From positions 62,001 to 126,000 of the forward strand of contig JBEWZL010000084.1 in NCBI GenBank assembly GCA_045837725.1: a DNA stretch of 64,000 nt, written 5' to 3'. The stretch comes from Vermamoeba vermiformis (taxonomy: Eukaryota > Tubulinea > Echinamoebida). Below are positions 12,201 through 25,000 of this stretch, piece after piece; the first letter of the stretch is position 1; each line of letters starts with the position of its first letter. The notes under the pieces are model-generated. The model was not told the origin of the DNA and did not search any database. It saw nothing but the letters and a program-made list of their open reading frames with translations. The translations under genes were made by a program, and so were the position numbers.

Positions 12201-15200
12201 TATTTGAGGTAAATATTTCCACAATCCAAGTAAAAGTACGTGGGACTAACGAATTTCCCGTGCAGATCCGCGAACTCGCTGTGTTGCTGCTTGGTCGCTT
12301 AAGTGTGATCAATCCAGCATACATATTCCCGTCCTTGCGATCATACTTGGTCGATGTCGTCAAAGAAATTGAAGCCAGCGAAGACATTCACAAAAAAGAA
12401 AGTAGCGCGAAGCTGTTCGGCAAAGTCATCCGGTCTTTATCCAAATTAGTCAAACCCTACACTGACACGCTCGTGAAACAACTTCTCGGCGTGATTAGGC
12501 AAGAGCAGTCTTCACGCTTATCGGCGTATGGTTTGGCTGCACTCGGAGACCTTGCTGAAGTAGCTGGTGACACGATGTTACAGTACATGGACGAGCTCAT
12601 GCCACTCGTCATTGAGAACTTCCAAGAACAAAGTTCGTCGACCAAACGATACGTGGCACTGAAGACATTGGATTCATTGGTTGAGAACACTGGCTACGTC
12701 ATTGAACCGTTCTTGAAGTATCCTCGATTGTTGGACACGATTTTGAATAAGATCAAACGAGAGGACCAAGCTACAACACGGTCGCAGTTGATTCGATTGT
12801 TGGGAACCATGGGTGCCTTGGATCCGTACAAGTACAAGCAATTGCAACTCGAACAGCTTGAAGATAGTGAAGAGGCAGCCAATTCATCGATCGTTAAGCC
12901 ATCGACGTCAGGATCAAACGGCAATGGCAAAGAGAATGGTGCCGGTCAGCCACAAGGGCAACAGCAACAAGGTCCCGAGCTGAATGCTAGTGGTGATGCT
13001 TCTGACAGTGATTTGATGCGTGGTGTGTCATTGGCTAGCGAAGATTACTACCCTTCAATAGCTTTGACAATTCTGTTGCAATTTTTACGAAAACCTTATG
13101 GCGCCTTGGCCACAGTAAGTTGACTATTATCGGCATGTGCACGCCATACTAACTTGATTTAGTTGCAACCGATGGTGATTCAAGCTGTGATGACCATCTT
13201 CAAGAGTCAAGGACTCAAGTGCGTGCCTTACCTCAAACACTTTATGCCGTTGTTTATGCACGTCATGAAAGTGGTCGGAGAGTCCATGCCTGGCCTCAGA
13301 GAGTTGATGTTCCAACAACTCTGTATTTTAGTCTCGATCATCAAGCACTACACGCGTGATTTCCTTGACGAGTTCTTCGGAGTAAGCATTGATGACACTT
13401 TTATTGCCAAACCGTGTTCTAACGCGTGATTAGATGATTAAAGAGTACTGGGACAACCCGATTCTCAGCACTCAAATCATTCTGTTGATTGAAGAAATAG
13501 CTGATGCTTTGAATGATGAAATTGGCGACGCACTTGTTTGGATGATGCCCAAGATGTTGCGTGTCTTGGCAAACGACTCCAGTCCCAACAATCAAGCCAC
13601 TCTCCGTATCTTCCATGCTTTTGAGTCGTTCGGTACATTGCTAGATGATTACATGCACTTGATTATCCCTGCTATTGTAAGTTCATTTCATCATTTATAT
13701 ACCGATCTAATTCGTAAACAGATGCGCCTTATCGATAATCCTCAAAACCCTGGTGATGTGCGAAAGGCAGCTTTGTTCACCCTCGGCAAACTGTCTCAAA
13801 AGCATTCGTTGACAAAGTACGCTACGGCCATTATGTTACCTTTGGCACGTGTCTTGGATCAAGGCAGCCCGTCCATTCAAAATCAAGTTTTGGAAACACT
13901 GTATGATATAGTAATCAGCTTCGAACAGGAATACAAAGTCTTCATTCCGATGGTAAGTTATCGAGAGGTACCTCAAGTAGTACAAATTCTCACGTTGTCG
14001 TACAGATTCAAGCAGTTGTAAATAAGCGTCAGATCCACAACACGCGTTACAATAACGCCATCTACAAGTTAGTCAGCAACGAGCCCTTGCCACTGCCGGA
14101 GTTATACGCCAATCATAAACGGAAGAAATCGTCGAGCAGATTGGACGAAATGATCGAGAGCGGCAGCATCAACATCAATCCTAAGGCTGGCAATGTAAAT
14201 AGCCAAGTTCTAGCCCAAGCCTGGGACACGACCAAGTGCTTCACCAAGTCAGATTGGTTCGAATGGATTCGAAAACTCTCTATCACTTTGCTGGCCGAGT
14301 CTCCATCAGCTGCTCTTCGCTGTATGGCTCCATTGGCAATGTCACATCAACCTGTGGCTCGTCAGCTCTTCAATGCAGGCTTTGTCTCGTGCTGGGGTCA
14401 GTTGTCCGCAGAATTGCGAGATAACTTGGTCAAGTGCATCGAACAAGCGTTGTCTTCTGCGAACATTCCGCCAGAAATTTTGCAAATTTTGTTGGATTTG
14501 GCTGAGTTCATGGAACATAACGAAAAAGCCTTGCCTATTGACATCAAGATCCTCGCTTCATTGGCCGTCAAATGTCAAGCATATGCCAAGGCCTTGCACT
14601 ACAAGGAATCGGAGTTCAGGCAGAATCCACAAAGCACCATCGAACAGCTGATCTACATCAACAACGAATTACATCAGTTAGAGGCCGCACAAGGTCTATT
14701 GAAGTACGCCCGTGAACAGTTGCAAGTCCCGATCAAAACCACGTGGTACGAGAAGGTGCAACGATGGACAGCTGCCCTCGAACAGTACGACAAGCAACAG
14801 GTGGACTCTCCCGATGACTTGAACATTATGCTTGGTCGAATGCGGTGCATGGCTTCTTTGAGTGATTGGGAGGGCGTGTCTAACCTTGTTGACACAGCTT
14901 TGAAGCGCACAGATCTTACACCTGTTCAGCGCACAGAAGTTGCCACAATTTCACTCTCCTCGGCCTTGAACTTGATGCGATGGGAGAAAATGGATGAGTG
15001 CATAACATACTTGGACGAGAACTTGTTGGATGCGGCGTTCTATCGAGCAATTATTGCCGTACACCATGGCCAATACAACGAATCTCAGGGTCTGATTGAC
15101 AAAGCGCGTGAGCTTGCGGCTACAGAGCTCACAGCTTTGCTCGGTGAAAGTTACAACCGTGCCTACGACGTTGTAGTGAGAATTCAGCAGCTCACCGAGC

Positions 15201-18200
15201 TTGAAGAGGTCGTGACCTACAAGAAACTTTCAAATGACTTAGACAAGCGCGAGCTTCTCAGAAAGCTGTGGCGAAAGAGATTGGAAGGTGTTGAACGAAA
15301 CGTCGAAGTCTGGCAAGCTATTCTTGCTGTACGCAGCTTGGTCGTGCCTCCGACATCTGATCCTGAGACTTGGATCAAGTTCGCTAACTTGGTGCGAAAG
15401 AGCGCGAGACCTAGAAAGGCAAGAAAGATTTTGACTCAGCTTTTGGTTGGCACTGGCAAGGACTTGAAGTCAACTGACCCCATTCCTGATACCTCACCAA
15501 TGTAAGTATCTACAACCTTATTTTCTATTGAGGACAAGAAACTAACGAGCTATTACTTAGGGTGAAATACTCGTACTTGAAGGTCCTGTACGCTAATCCT
15601 GATGAAACCATCAAGAAGTCTGCTTACGAAGAAATGGAGCGATGGGCAGCGCGTTTTGAAGGCTTCTTCAAACAATATCAAGAAGTGAAAGCGCGTCAGA
15701 TCAACGATAACTTCTTGCAGTTCAAGACCCAGTCGATGCCTGTCATTCCTCGTGGTGAATTAGAAAGTTCCGTTGATGGGTTTGGTGATGACCCCGACCT
15801 TGATAGCAGCGGTGAATTCGAAAGCAACAGCAGAGAGCCGGCTTCATCAAGGGCTCCTTTGTCGCGCCAAGCATCGTTCTCAACTGCTGCCTACGCGAGT
15901 ATGGACGGAGGATTTGAGATGGAAGACGGACCTGTGAGGCCCGAGACTCCTCGCAAAGACAATGAGCAAACAGATGTCACTGATATTCTCATGTATCAAG
16001 CACGCTCATTGAGCAAACTCGCACAGTGGCAGCTTGCGGCCAACGAGAACAATCTTGACGAGGTATGTACTGGAGATCTACCAACAAGAAAGTACTAATG
16101 TGATCAAATAGGCGTTGCTGAATAGCGTTCTCGTGCGTTGCAAGGGTGCAATTGATCGAGACTCAGAGTGGTACAAAGGCTGGCACATGTGGGCCTTTGT
16201 GCATTACCGCGCTGTCAGTTACTTGGAAAAGCAGAACAAGAACCATCCCAAGCTAGACCAGCACTTGTTACCTGCTGTGACTGGCTTCATTAGATCAGTG
16301 GCACTCGCTCCTTACGACAACTTACAAGACACATTGCGGTTGCTCACATTATGGTTCAAGTACGGTGCTCGAAAGGACATAGAGAAAGCAGTCAATGACG
16401 GCTTTGACACGTTGAATGTTGACACGTGGCTCGGAGTTATTCCGCAGTTGATGGCTCGTATTCACATTCCCGTGCGCAGCGTTAGACACGGAATTCATAA
16501 ACTGCTCACAGCTCTCGGCAAGAAACATCCTCAAGCCCTCGTGTTCCCCTTGATTGTTGCTGCTAAGGTAAGGTCCCATCTCCAAAAATACACCTTATCT
16601 AATGTTTCTCCTAGTCTCCGTATCCTAATAGAGTGGCCGCAGCCCAAAGTATCATTGCCACATTGCGTCCTCACAGTCCTCGATTGATCGATCAAACTCT
16701 ATTGGTTGCCAATGAGTTGATTCGTGTAGCCATTTTATGGAAAGAAAAGTGGGCCAAGGGCATTGAAGAGGCTTACAGATATTACTTTGGCAACAAGAAC
16801 CCGGACAGCATGATGCAAGTCTTGCAGCCTCTGCACGCCATGCTCGAACAACCTCCCGAGACTCAACACGAAAAAGCCTTGGTCAAGACATTCGGCAAAG
16901 ACTTGGAGCGTGCCTGGAACAATTGCAAAGAGTTCATGCGCACCGGCAAAGTTGCGTGCATTAACACTGCGTGGGACTTGTACGGACACGTGCTTCGAAC
17001 CATCAAGAAGCAGCTCTCAACAGACTTTGACAAGTTGCACTTGCAAACTGTGTCGCCAAAACTACTTGAAGTGCATGACTTGGACTTGGCCGTGCCTGGA
17101 ACGTACAAGGTCAACAAGCCTATTATTCGCATCAAGTCATTCAATCCGATCTTCAAAGTCATTCCTTCAAAACAACAGCCGAGGAAACTTGTTATTGACG
17201 GCAGCAACGGCCAAATTTATCCGTACTTGCTGAAAGGTAGGTGGACTTTTGTGTTAACATTTGGAGCCTAACCCTTTGATATTTAGCCCACGAGGACTTG
17301 CGTCAAGACGAACGTGTGATGCAATTGTTCGGTCTCGTCAACACATTCTTGGCCCTGGATGATTTGACAGCCAAAAATCACTTAGACATTCGACAGTACT
17401 CAGTTATTCCGCTGTCTCACGACACAGGTTTGATTGAATGGGTGCCGCACAGCGACACCTTGCATGAGCTCTTGAAGGACTACAGAAAGACGCACAACTT
17501 GCCCATTGAAGCTGAGCACACGTACATGCAACGCTTCTGCACGACACCCGAGTACTACAAGTTGACTGTCTTCCAGAAACTTGAAGTCTTGCAGTACGCA
17601 TTGGAACGCACTCCGGGCAATGATCTCGAGCGTATTGTGTGGTTAGGCAGCCATAACTCTGAGGTACGACACTTGATACGTCCATTTATGTAAACTGCAA
17701 TACTCAAAAGATTTGTAGGAATGGTTGGACAAGCGCACGACGTACACACGATCATTGGCAGTCATGTCCATGGTCGGCTACATTCTCGGTCTCGGCGACA
17801 GACATCCGAACAACTTGATGATCAACAGAAACACGGGCAAAGTTGTGCACATTGACTTTGGCGATTGTTTTGAAGTCGCTATGCATCGCGACAAATTCGC
17901 CGAGAAAGTTCCGTTCAGACTCACGCGAATGTTAGTGAATGCTATGGAGGTCAGTGGAATCGAAGGAAATTTCAGAACCACGTGCGAGGCTGTGATGAAA
18001 GTCATGCGCGAGAACAAAGAGAGCATGATGGCCGTGTTGGAAGCATTCGTATATGACCCTCTGATTAACTGGCGTTTGATCACTAACCCCAGCTCTGGTC
18101 CATCAGGTACACGTGATATTTTAAATTATACGCAAATTAGCTCTAACAGACCTTGTAGAAATGGACGATAAAGATGACATGTCACCAATGTCCGATGAAG

Positions 18201-18533
18201 ATGATTCAGATATCTCGCCTGTAGCTCGACCAATCAACAGCTTGTCGCAGTCTTATGATCACGTGCAGCACTCTGAGACACCTGACATGCGCGATCAGCT
18301 CAATCAACGTGCACTGAACGTAATTGAACGAGTGTCGAATAAGCTTTCTGGACGTGAGTACTATTAATAATAGCCATAATAACAACCTGCATGGTGGTAA
18401 TGTTCTTCTGTTAGGTGACTTCCCGCGCAAAGGCACCTTGGATGTAGCTGAACAAGTGGATCTGCTCATCAAGCAAGCCACATCAACCGAGAATTTGTGT
18501 CAAGCATATCTCGGCTGGTGTCCTTACTGGTAG
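9230..18533 (+). CDS. tor: TOR serine/threonine kinase (PIKK)
   Basis: Twenty-four exons can be joined without breaking frame to 2525 residues, the normal TOR size. The N-terminal half is HEAT-repeat solenoid. The FAT domain begins near [21 protein letters not shown] spans about residues 1990-2085 ([39 protein letters not shown]). The kinase domain has [16 protein letters not shown], the catalytic loop [11 protein letters not shown] and metal loop [12 protein letters not shown] Ser/Asp-rich insert follows the kinase lobe, then a FATC tail ending in [12 protein letters not shown] at the stop, as in all TORs. It is the catalytic subunit of TORC1/TORC2, coupling nutrients to growth. Intron 12209-12265 (57 nt) is in frame and lacks a stop, so it could be mistaken for coding; homology across FE|IRELA shows it is spliced. 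Residues that contact rapamycin in the FRB are substituted (see findings). Confidence 0.97.
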
Positions 18534-19052
18534 ATTGTAAGAACAATGTAAATATACTCCTTGATTAACAACAACCCAATTGCTTGTTGCTCAACTTTGC
18601 GCTTGTTCTCTTTCAAAACCGTCTCATAGTACAGGCTCTTTTCGGTAAGTCATCCAACTTAATCAACAATGTCTGACAGCACAGTAGAAGGTTTTCGTTA
18701 TGAGTACAAGAGTATGGAGCTCCTGCAGCACACAGTACGTAGCACAAAGTAATAGGTTATTGCTTGGACAGATGTATGAGGATTCACATGCCCGTATTTT
18801 GAAGCACAAACTGACAGGTAGATTCCACCAATAACTATAATGAATAGATATGCTTGGCTCTGATAGTTGATACGTTGTTTATAGGCTAAGCAAAGCGAAT
18901 TATAATACAACCGATCTTCATCGTCGTGAATCACAAAAACATTTGGTTTGACATGATGCAAGATTAGTAATGTTTTTAGCAACATTTATTTATTTAGATA
19001 CAACTATAGGCGTTTTTGAAGGTTCTTCCAGAAACGGAAACGGATCCTGAAA
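18534..19052. other. Spacer after TOR with a doubtful mini-gene
   Basis: 519 bp. A weak spliced frame starts at ATG 18669 (MSDSTVEGFRYEYKSMELLQ) and continues, after a 39-nt GTACGT...CAG intron, as MYEDSHARILKHKLTG. It then meets a stop within a few codons by any splice I can find. No family was recognised. It may be a 5' leader, a tiny gene or chance. Confidence 0.25.
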
Positions 19053-22000
19053 ATGGATGCGACTCGCGCACTTACAACTTTGCTCTTCGTAAGCAAGATT
19101 GCGTGTCTGTTCGCGGCTGGGCCTTCAGTAATATCCTCCTCATACACAAAAAAGGGGTTGGATCTGTTCGACGTCAGCTCAGATGTAGCGGTGATGACTT
19201 TCGACTTCGATCAAGACATCTACTACGAACTAACATGCCCACAACGAGCACAAGACCCTGTAGTGGAGCCTACAATTATTCTTCCCTGCTGCAATGTGAC
19301 ACTTACTTCTAACTGCACAAGTCCACTTTCATCCGCGGTATGCTTGGATGCCACTAAGGATCTCGATCTCGAATGGTCTTCCTGAACAAACATCTAATTT
19401 ATTGCGCTACATATTTAAAGTGGCGAATCCATCGACGTGCCATTCTGTAATGGTGGGCACTAAAATGACTTACGGTATGCCCGACGTAAACGCCTAAACG
19501 TTAACTAAATATTATTTTAGGTTACATATCATCCAAGCTGTTTATAGGTTACAATAACTTTAAAGCGAACTCCAATGAAGATTTTACATCCGCATACTTC
19601 GCGTCAACAGGATTATTTGTGTGTTGTTCGGCCATTCGTGCTCGAAAGAGTGATTGGGATGGAACTTTGTATGTAACATTGGAAGTGGTTGTCAGCTCTA
19701 AATGGAAGATTCAAATGTTAGGTAACTTCCGGTGGATTTGTTTTTGGATGTGATCTGATTCATTTAAATTGTAGGTTCTCCACTCGTTAGTGCTACGGAT
19801 TATTTTCACACAAGTAAGTGTCAGTTACGAAACGTACGAACTGACGGTCCTTATTAAGATAGAATTGAAGTGCACTGCGCGAATGGATACAACTTTACTC
19901 GCTGCATATCTTTAATGACGGGCGAATGTTATCCACTTCCTCCTACAGCAGACGATCCTGCTAGTAATTTTTTAGTAATGGGCTCGTAAGTGTTAATTTA
20001 CATTTTTGTTTTCTGACTTTTGTGATCCAGCGGACGTGTACCGGAGACCGATATCGTGTCAAAAAGATTGGCAATATCATTAGTATTTAGATCGACAAGC
20101 TTTTCCAGCGGAAGCGTATGTTTTTATTCGAGTAATCTTGTCTAACTCAATGCTAGAGCGCCACAACGGCGTTTATGGCAGACCCAGCAATCAATGTACC
20201 TTTACATTTCCAAACTTAGTGAATAGTGCAGGCGAGGTATTGAAAAGTTGGGCAATCGTCCCTTTCGTACTAACGACTAATTAGGCTGCCGTTGGCACAC
20301 CACTTCCAGAAGAACGACAAGTGAATTGCTCTCAGTCTGAGTTCTCATCTATCGTACAAGGTAAGTTGCAAAGAATCTCGTTAGTGTCTAAGCTTTGATC
20401 AGAGTTCATGACCGACGTTGACCAATTCTCAAATGACTACATCAATGCTACCATGCCTGAACAAGCCATCGAGAAATTATCTACGTAAGACAGTCCATTT
20501 CATTGAGGCTATATTAATGCTTGTTAAGGCTTTGTCATTGACTTGGCGCGAGGGCTGGACATCGTGTGTCTCGTTCATTCAAGATGAACTTCTTCAAACT
20601 GAGGTGGATTCAGAAACATTCACAAATTCGGTTTATTGTCCTTTCTTCGATCCCACTGACCCTCGCTATTTGAATGATCCGTGCTGCAATTCACGGCAGC
20701 AAGAGTATCAGTGCTGCAGAGCTCGAAACGTCACTGTTGACAAGTATCAAAACACAGCCGTGAACGCTGATGCCATTGCACGTCAATGTCGCAGCCCTCA
20801 ATGCATTACAGAGACGATCAATGACTATCTAGCCTTGCAACAATCAGCGACTAACCGTCTTTTCGGATGTACTGCACGGAGCTCGAATGTAAGTCAGCAA
20901 GTTATTACGGCATTCTTTTAACGCAAGATAGGCTTTGGTTTCAAAAGGAACCATTCGTGATGCCTTGCTGAGTTGCAGTGGGTCTCTTGTTGAGCGATTT
21001 TGTCTGACAGAGTAAGTGGTTGCGTTGCTCAATTGAGATAGTATTTGGTTACTAACGATTAAACAAGTTCCGAATGTCAAGACTTGACAGATCGCGACGA
21101 TTCCACGTGTTCTTCGTCAGGATATTGTGAAATTCCGTGCTCTAGCAATAGCGACTGTTTGTCAAATTATTGTAACGGCACCACAAACACGTGTCAGATG
21201 CTCAACTTGTTCGACACGCAAAACTTTCCCTACGATAGAATAGGACCTCAATATGTTCAGGTATGCTAATTTATGACGACCTATCCGATAGAATCCCTAT
21301 TAATTATTGTAGTGCCTGGCCAATTCTGTGGACGGAATTTTATTTTCGTACTTTAAACGCGGGTTTGGTGTGTCGCGTAAGTCATTATTATTAGCTTTCT
21401 AGGTGTCAAGGCTAACTTTGTAAAGCTTATGGCACTTTTGAAGACGTGTCAAATGCCATGCTGGAAGCTGTTGGCGTTGATCAATGTGTCGGTTTTGGAG
21501 GATCTCTGTTCTCGGAGCTAGGCATTGCTTCGAATTTTTCCACACAAGAGCAATGCGAGTCATCTAAGAGCTGCAATTGGGTGCCGTGTGATAGCCTTAC
21601 AAATCCTCGCTGCAATGCCACAGCGTGTGCAGACCCCAACCTTTCTGATAGCTTCTGCGGTTTTTGCATCTACGACCAGTGTTTTGAAGTTTCGACCTTT
21701 CCAGTCTGCAAATACCAAACGCTTCCAACGGAGCAGAATTGCACGGACTACGGTGGCAGCTACAATCCTCTCTTGAGTGGCTTGAAGTGTATCAGACCAA
21801 GCACTTCTGATGGATGTTTCCCGGCTGCCAATTGCCCGTCTAGCACAACACCTTGTGCTGCCTACTGTTATGTCCCGTCTCTATCTACAACTGCGCAAGA
21901 CTGCGAAGGCACGACTGTAGGTGGTCAGACAACAGTGTTTAAATGGTGGGCTAGAAATGGACAAACCTACAATTCGTGCCAAATTCCTTCAATTACGTCG

Positions 22001-25000
22001 CTAAACACGTGTATCAATCTTCAACCAGGTCAGACTGCTTGGTGGTAAGTGCCTAATGGTAGATGTTGCAATGCATTGACAGTTGTAGGCCCGGCACAAT
22101 GACCTCTTCAGAGCTGTTCAGTACAGAAGATTCGTGCAAATCTTTCGGAACGTGCAACCTGGACTTGAACAATCTTTCAGCATCGTCTTTGTCCAGCGTG
22201 GTCAATTCGATTACCTATGCAGGAGGGTGTGGCGGCTATTGTACAACTTGTCCTACTTGCAAAACACAGGAGAGTTGTGAGGCCAGTGGTATGTTTGATT
22301 GACACGAGATGACCGCTTTAAACGTGTTGTATACAACAGGTTATTGCTCAGATAAAGTAGGTTGTTACGCACCATACCGCGAAGATCGATCGATATCAGT
22401 GCCGTGTCCCCCGAACACGGAGTGGACTCCAAAAGGCTGCCTAATAGATCCCGTAGATGTCAACTCCGCTACTGATTGCTTGAGCCCTAAGTATGTACAC
22501 ATCATTCAAGTCTCAGGAAAATTGTTCTAACTTTATTTTCAGCGTCTGGCACGATTTCTCGCCGAATCAAACTGCGTGCCACGAGCTCGTGATGTGCCGT
22601 GAAAACTCAACAATCAGTGCCTTTTGTAAGATATTTCATACTCTGTTGTTATTATGCCACTTGTTAATACGTACAATTAGCTTTGACTGCACGAGATCCG
22701 GCAGTTAGATTAAGATCGTGGTCTTTCAAAGACGATGAAGAATGCACCAAATGCGGTGGAGAACGCCGTTCATACTTCACTTGGACACCAAATGTAAGTG
22801 AAATTACACAGCAAAACCACGCAACTCGTCTTATTATTGATGCTTAGGGTGAATGGGTGTCGCCAAAGTTCCGACCTTTTGAATGGCGCAAGCGTGAGAT
22901 GGTTACCCTGAACAAGTGGATTAAGCTGTTTGATTCGTCACAGCTAACTACGCAGATTACTAGCGTGGTTGCGAGAAGATACGTCGATGTACTTTCATCC
23001 GAATTGCTTTGCAGGCAAGTGTCACGCGAGTGTCAAAGTGTCACGTGTCTTACCAACGATCGCAGATTCGGTCAAACGCAGTCAGCGGCAGGGCAGATCG
23101 TTTGTTACTGCACTGGTGAAGACAGCTCAAATTGCAGTCCGTTCTCTAATGTCAGAGACGCTCCCATCGGAATCGTGCCGGTGTGCAGTCAAGTAGACGA
23201 GGTCACTTCATTTGATGACAGACAGATTTCAATTACGCCTCAAGTAAGTGATGATATAACTACCAATAGCCGTTCTGACCCTTATTCAGAATGTGCAAGT
23301 TGACGGCAGTGTCTGCGCTCCTGTCCGCGTTGGGGTTGTGCCAATCAGTCAGTTCAACTCGCGGCAAACGATCACGCTGTCAAGTGTTTCGTTGTCATCT
23401 TCACGTGATTTGGACAGTGGTCAAGAACGATTTTACTCTAATGAGAACAACATTGTCGTTGGTGAAGTGCTGGGTGATGGACTCAGCACGAATTATTCTG
23501 GGTATTCAGTTCATGGCATGCGCGCGTGTGTGCCTTTACCGGATGTAAGCTTACATCGTTTAAGTTAGTTTAAGCTATCAATTAACTTGGAGTTCAGGTA
23601 TCAACGGCTCGAATCGACGGCATCACCAAATTCACTATATTTTCTATTCCTCTTGGCACTAGGGACCTCAATATCACCGTGTCAGACATCTTTGACGCAT
23701 CACAAGAGTACGTAATACAATACTTAATTCCTACTAACAAGTGCATTAGCGTGCACTGTTTCGAATTAGAGACAATTGGACGTGCCTATTTCACTCTTGC
23801 CCTGGTTGATGACTGGCAGTCTGCGGAGTTTATTTCAACACTCACATCGGGAGAGCAAGCACTAGTCGCCATTGGCATCGTGCTCTACTTGATTGCATTA
23901 ATCGCTTCGGTCTATCACTTCGCCATATCACTCGTGACACGTGATCCTAAAAAGCCTCTCTTGACTCAATCCCGCATTGCCTTGGGTCTTCTAATAATTT
24001 TTTTGATAAGTAAGATTCATCTAATGTGTTATTAGCGCTAATTATGTTGATTTCAGTCCGTGTTCTGTACCTCGTTTTGTTCATCAGCGGGACTTTTAAG
24101 AAAGCGCAATCTGCTGATGTGATCTTCTCTGAACTTCCAGCCTTAGTGTTTTTGAATATTTACTGCATTATTGTGCTTCGATGGTAAGTGGCTTCAAGTC
24201 ACGTGTCCATCCTACGCGTTCTTGGTTTGACATCTTTTGACAGGGCTGCGCTGTATCACTTTGGTCTTCGAGATGCCAAAGAGTCTTTTAGAAAGCTGAA
24301 GCCTGTTTTATTTGTGTTTGACGGCATACTTGGCGCAGCATTCATTACATTGCTCATCGTGTACTTCTCTTTAAGCGATCAGCTCACCATCACTTGCGAG
24401 TCAGATATCGAGGCCAATTCAGTCGTCACCACGCCAAAGCAGATCGTTGCGATTGTTTACAAAGCATTCTTCGCGGTGGTCTGCATCATGTTGTCGATTG
24501 CATTTTTGGTCTACGGAAGTCGCATTATTCGGTCATCAACGTCATTCACTGTACTCTCACTTGACCGCGCAGAACGGCGTGCAATCAAAAAACGAAAAAA
24601 CGATATTGTTGCGGTACGTACTTTGAATTGCACGTGGCCATATTAATTTTTCGCAGAAAATCGTTATCACAGTTGTGTGCACGTTATGTTTGCTCGGTCA
24701 AGCAGCAAACTTGCTTAGAGCTTCAGCAACCAACGAACCAGGCATTTATATTCTGATCTTTGTGTATCCCATCGAACTTCTGCCGAGCATAATGTTCATT
24801 ATTATTCTGAAGTACCCTTCTTCTATCGAGCTGCAGGCTTGGGTGGTAAAAAAAGCGTTGAGGCCAAGCGTTCAACGCGTAACCCAGCATATGGCACAAA
24901 CTACGCTAGAATGGCGTTCCAGGACGTTTCTTCAGAGGAGACTGAAGCCGCTGTGCCTATGTCAGACACCTTCCACGATGAAACTAATATTGCATTTGCT

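Noticed and set aside
12194-12280. Extra [19 protein letters not shown] segment in TOR
   Set aside because: It is an in-frame GTAAAT...CAG intron; without it the protein matches TOR as VFE|IRELA.
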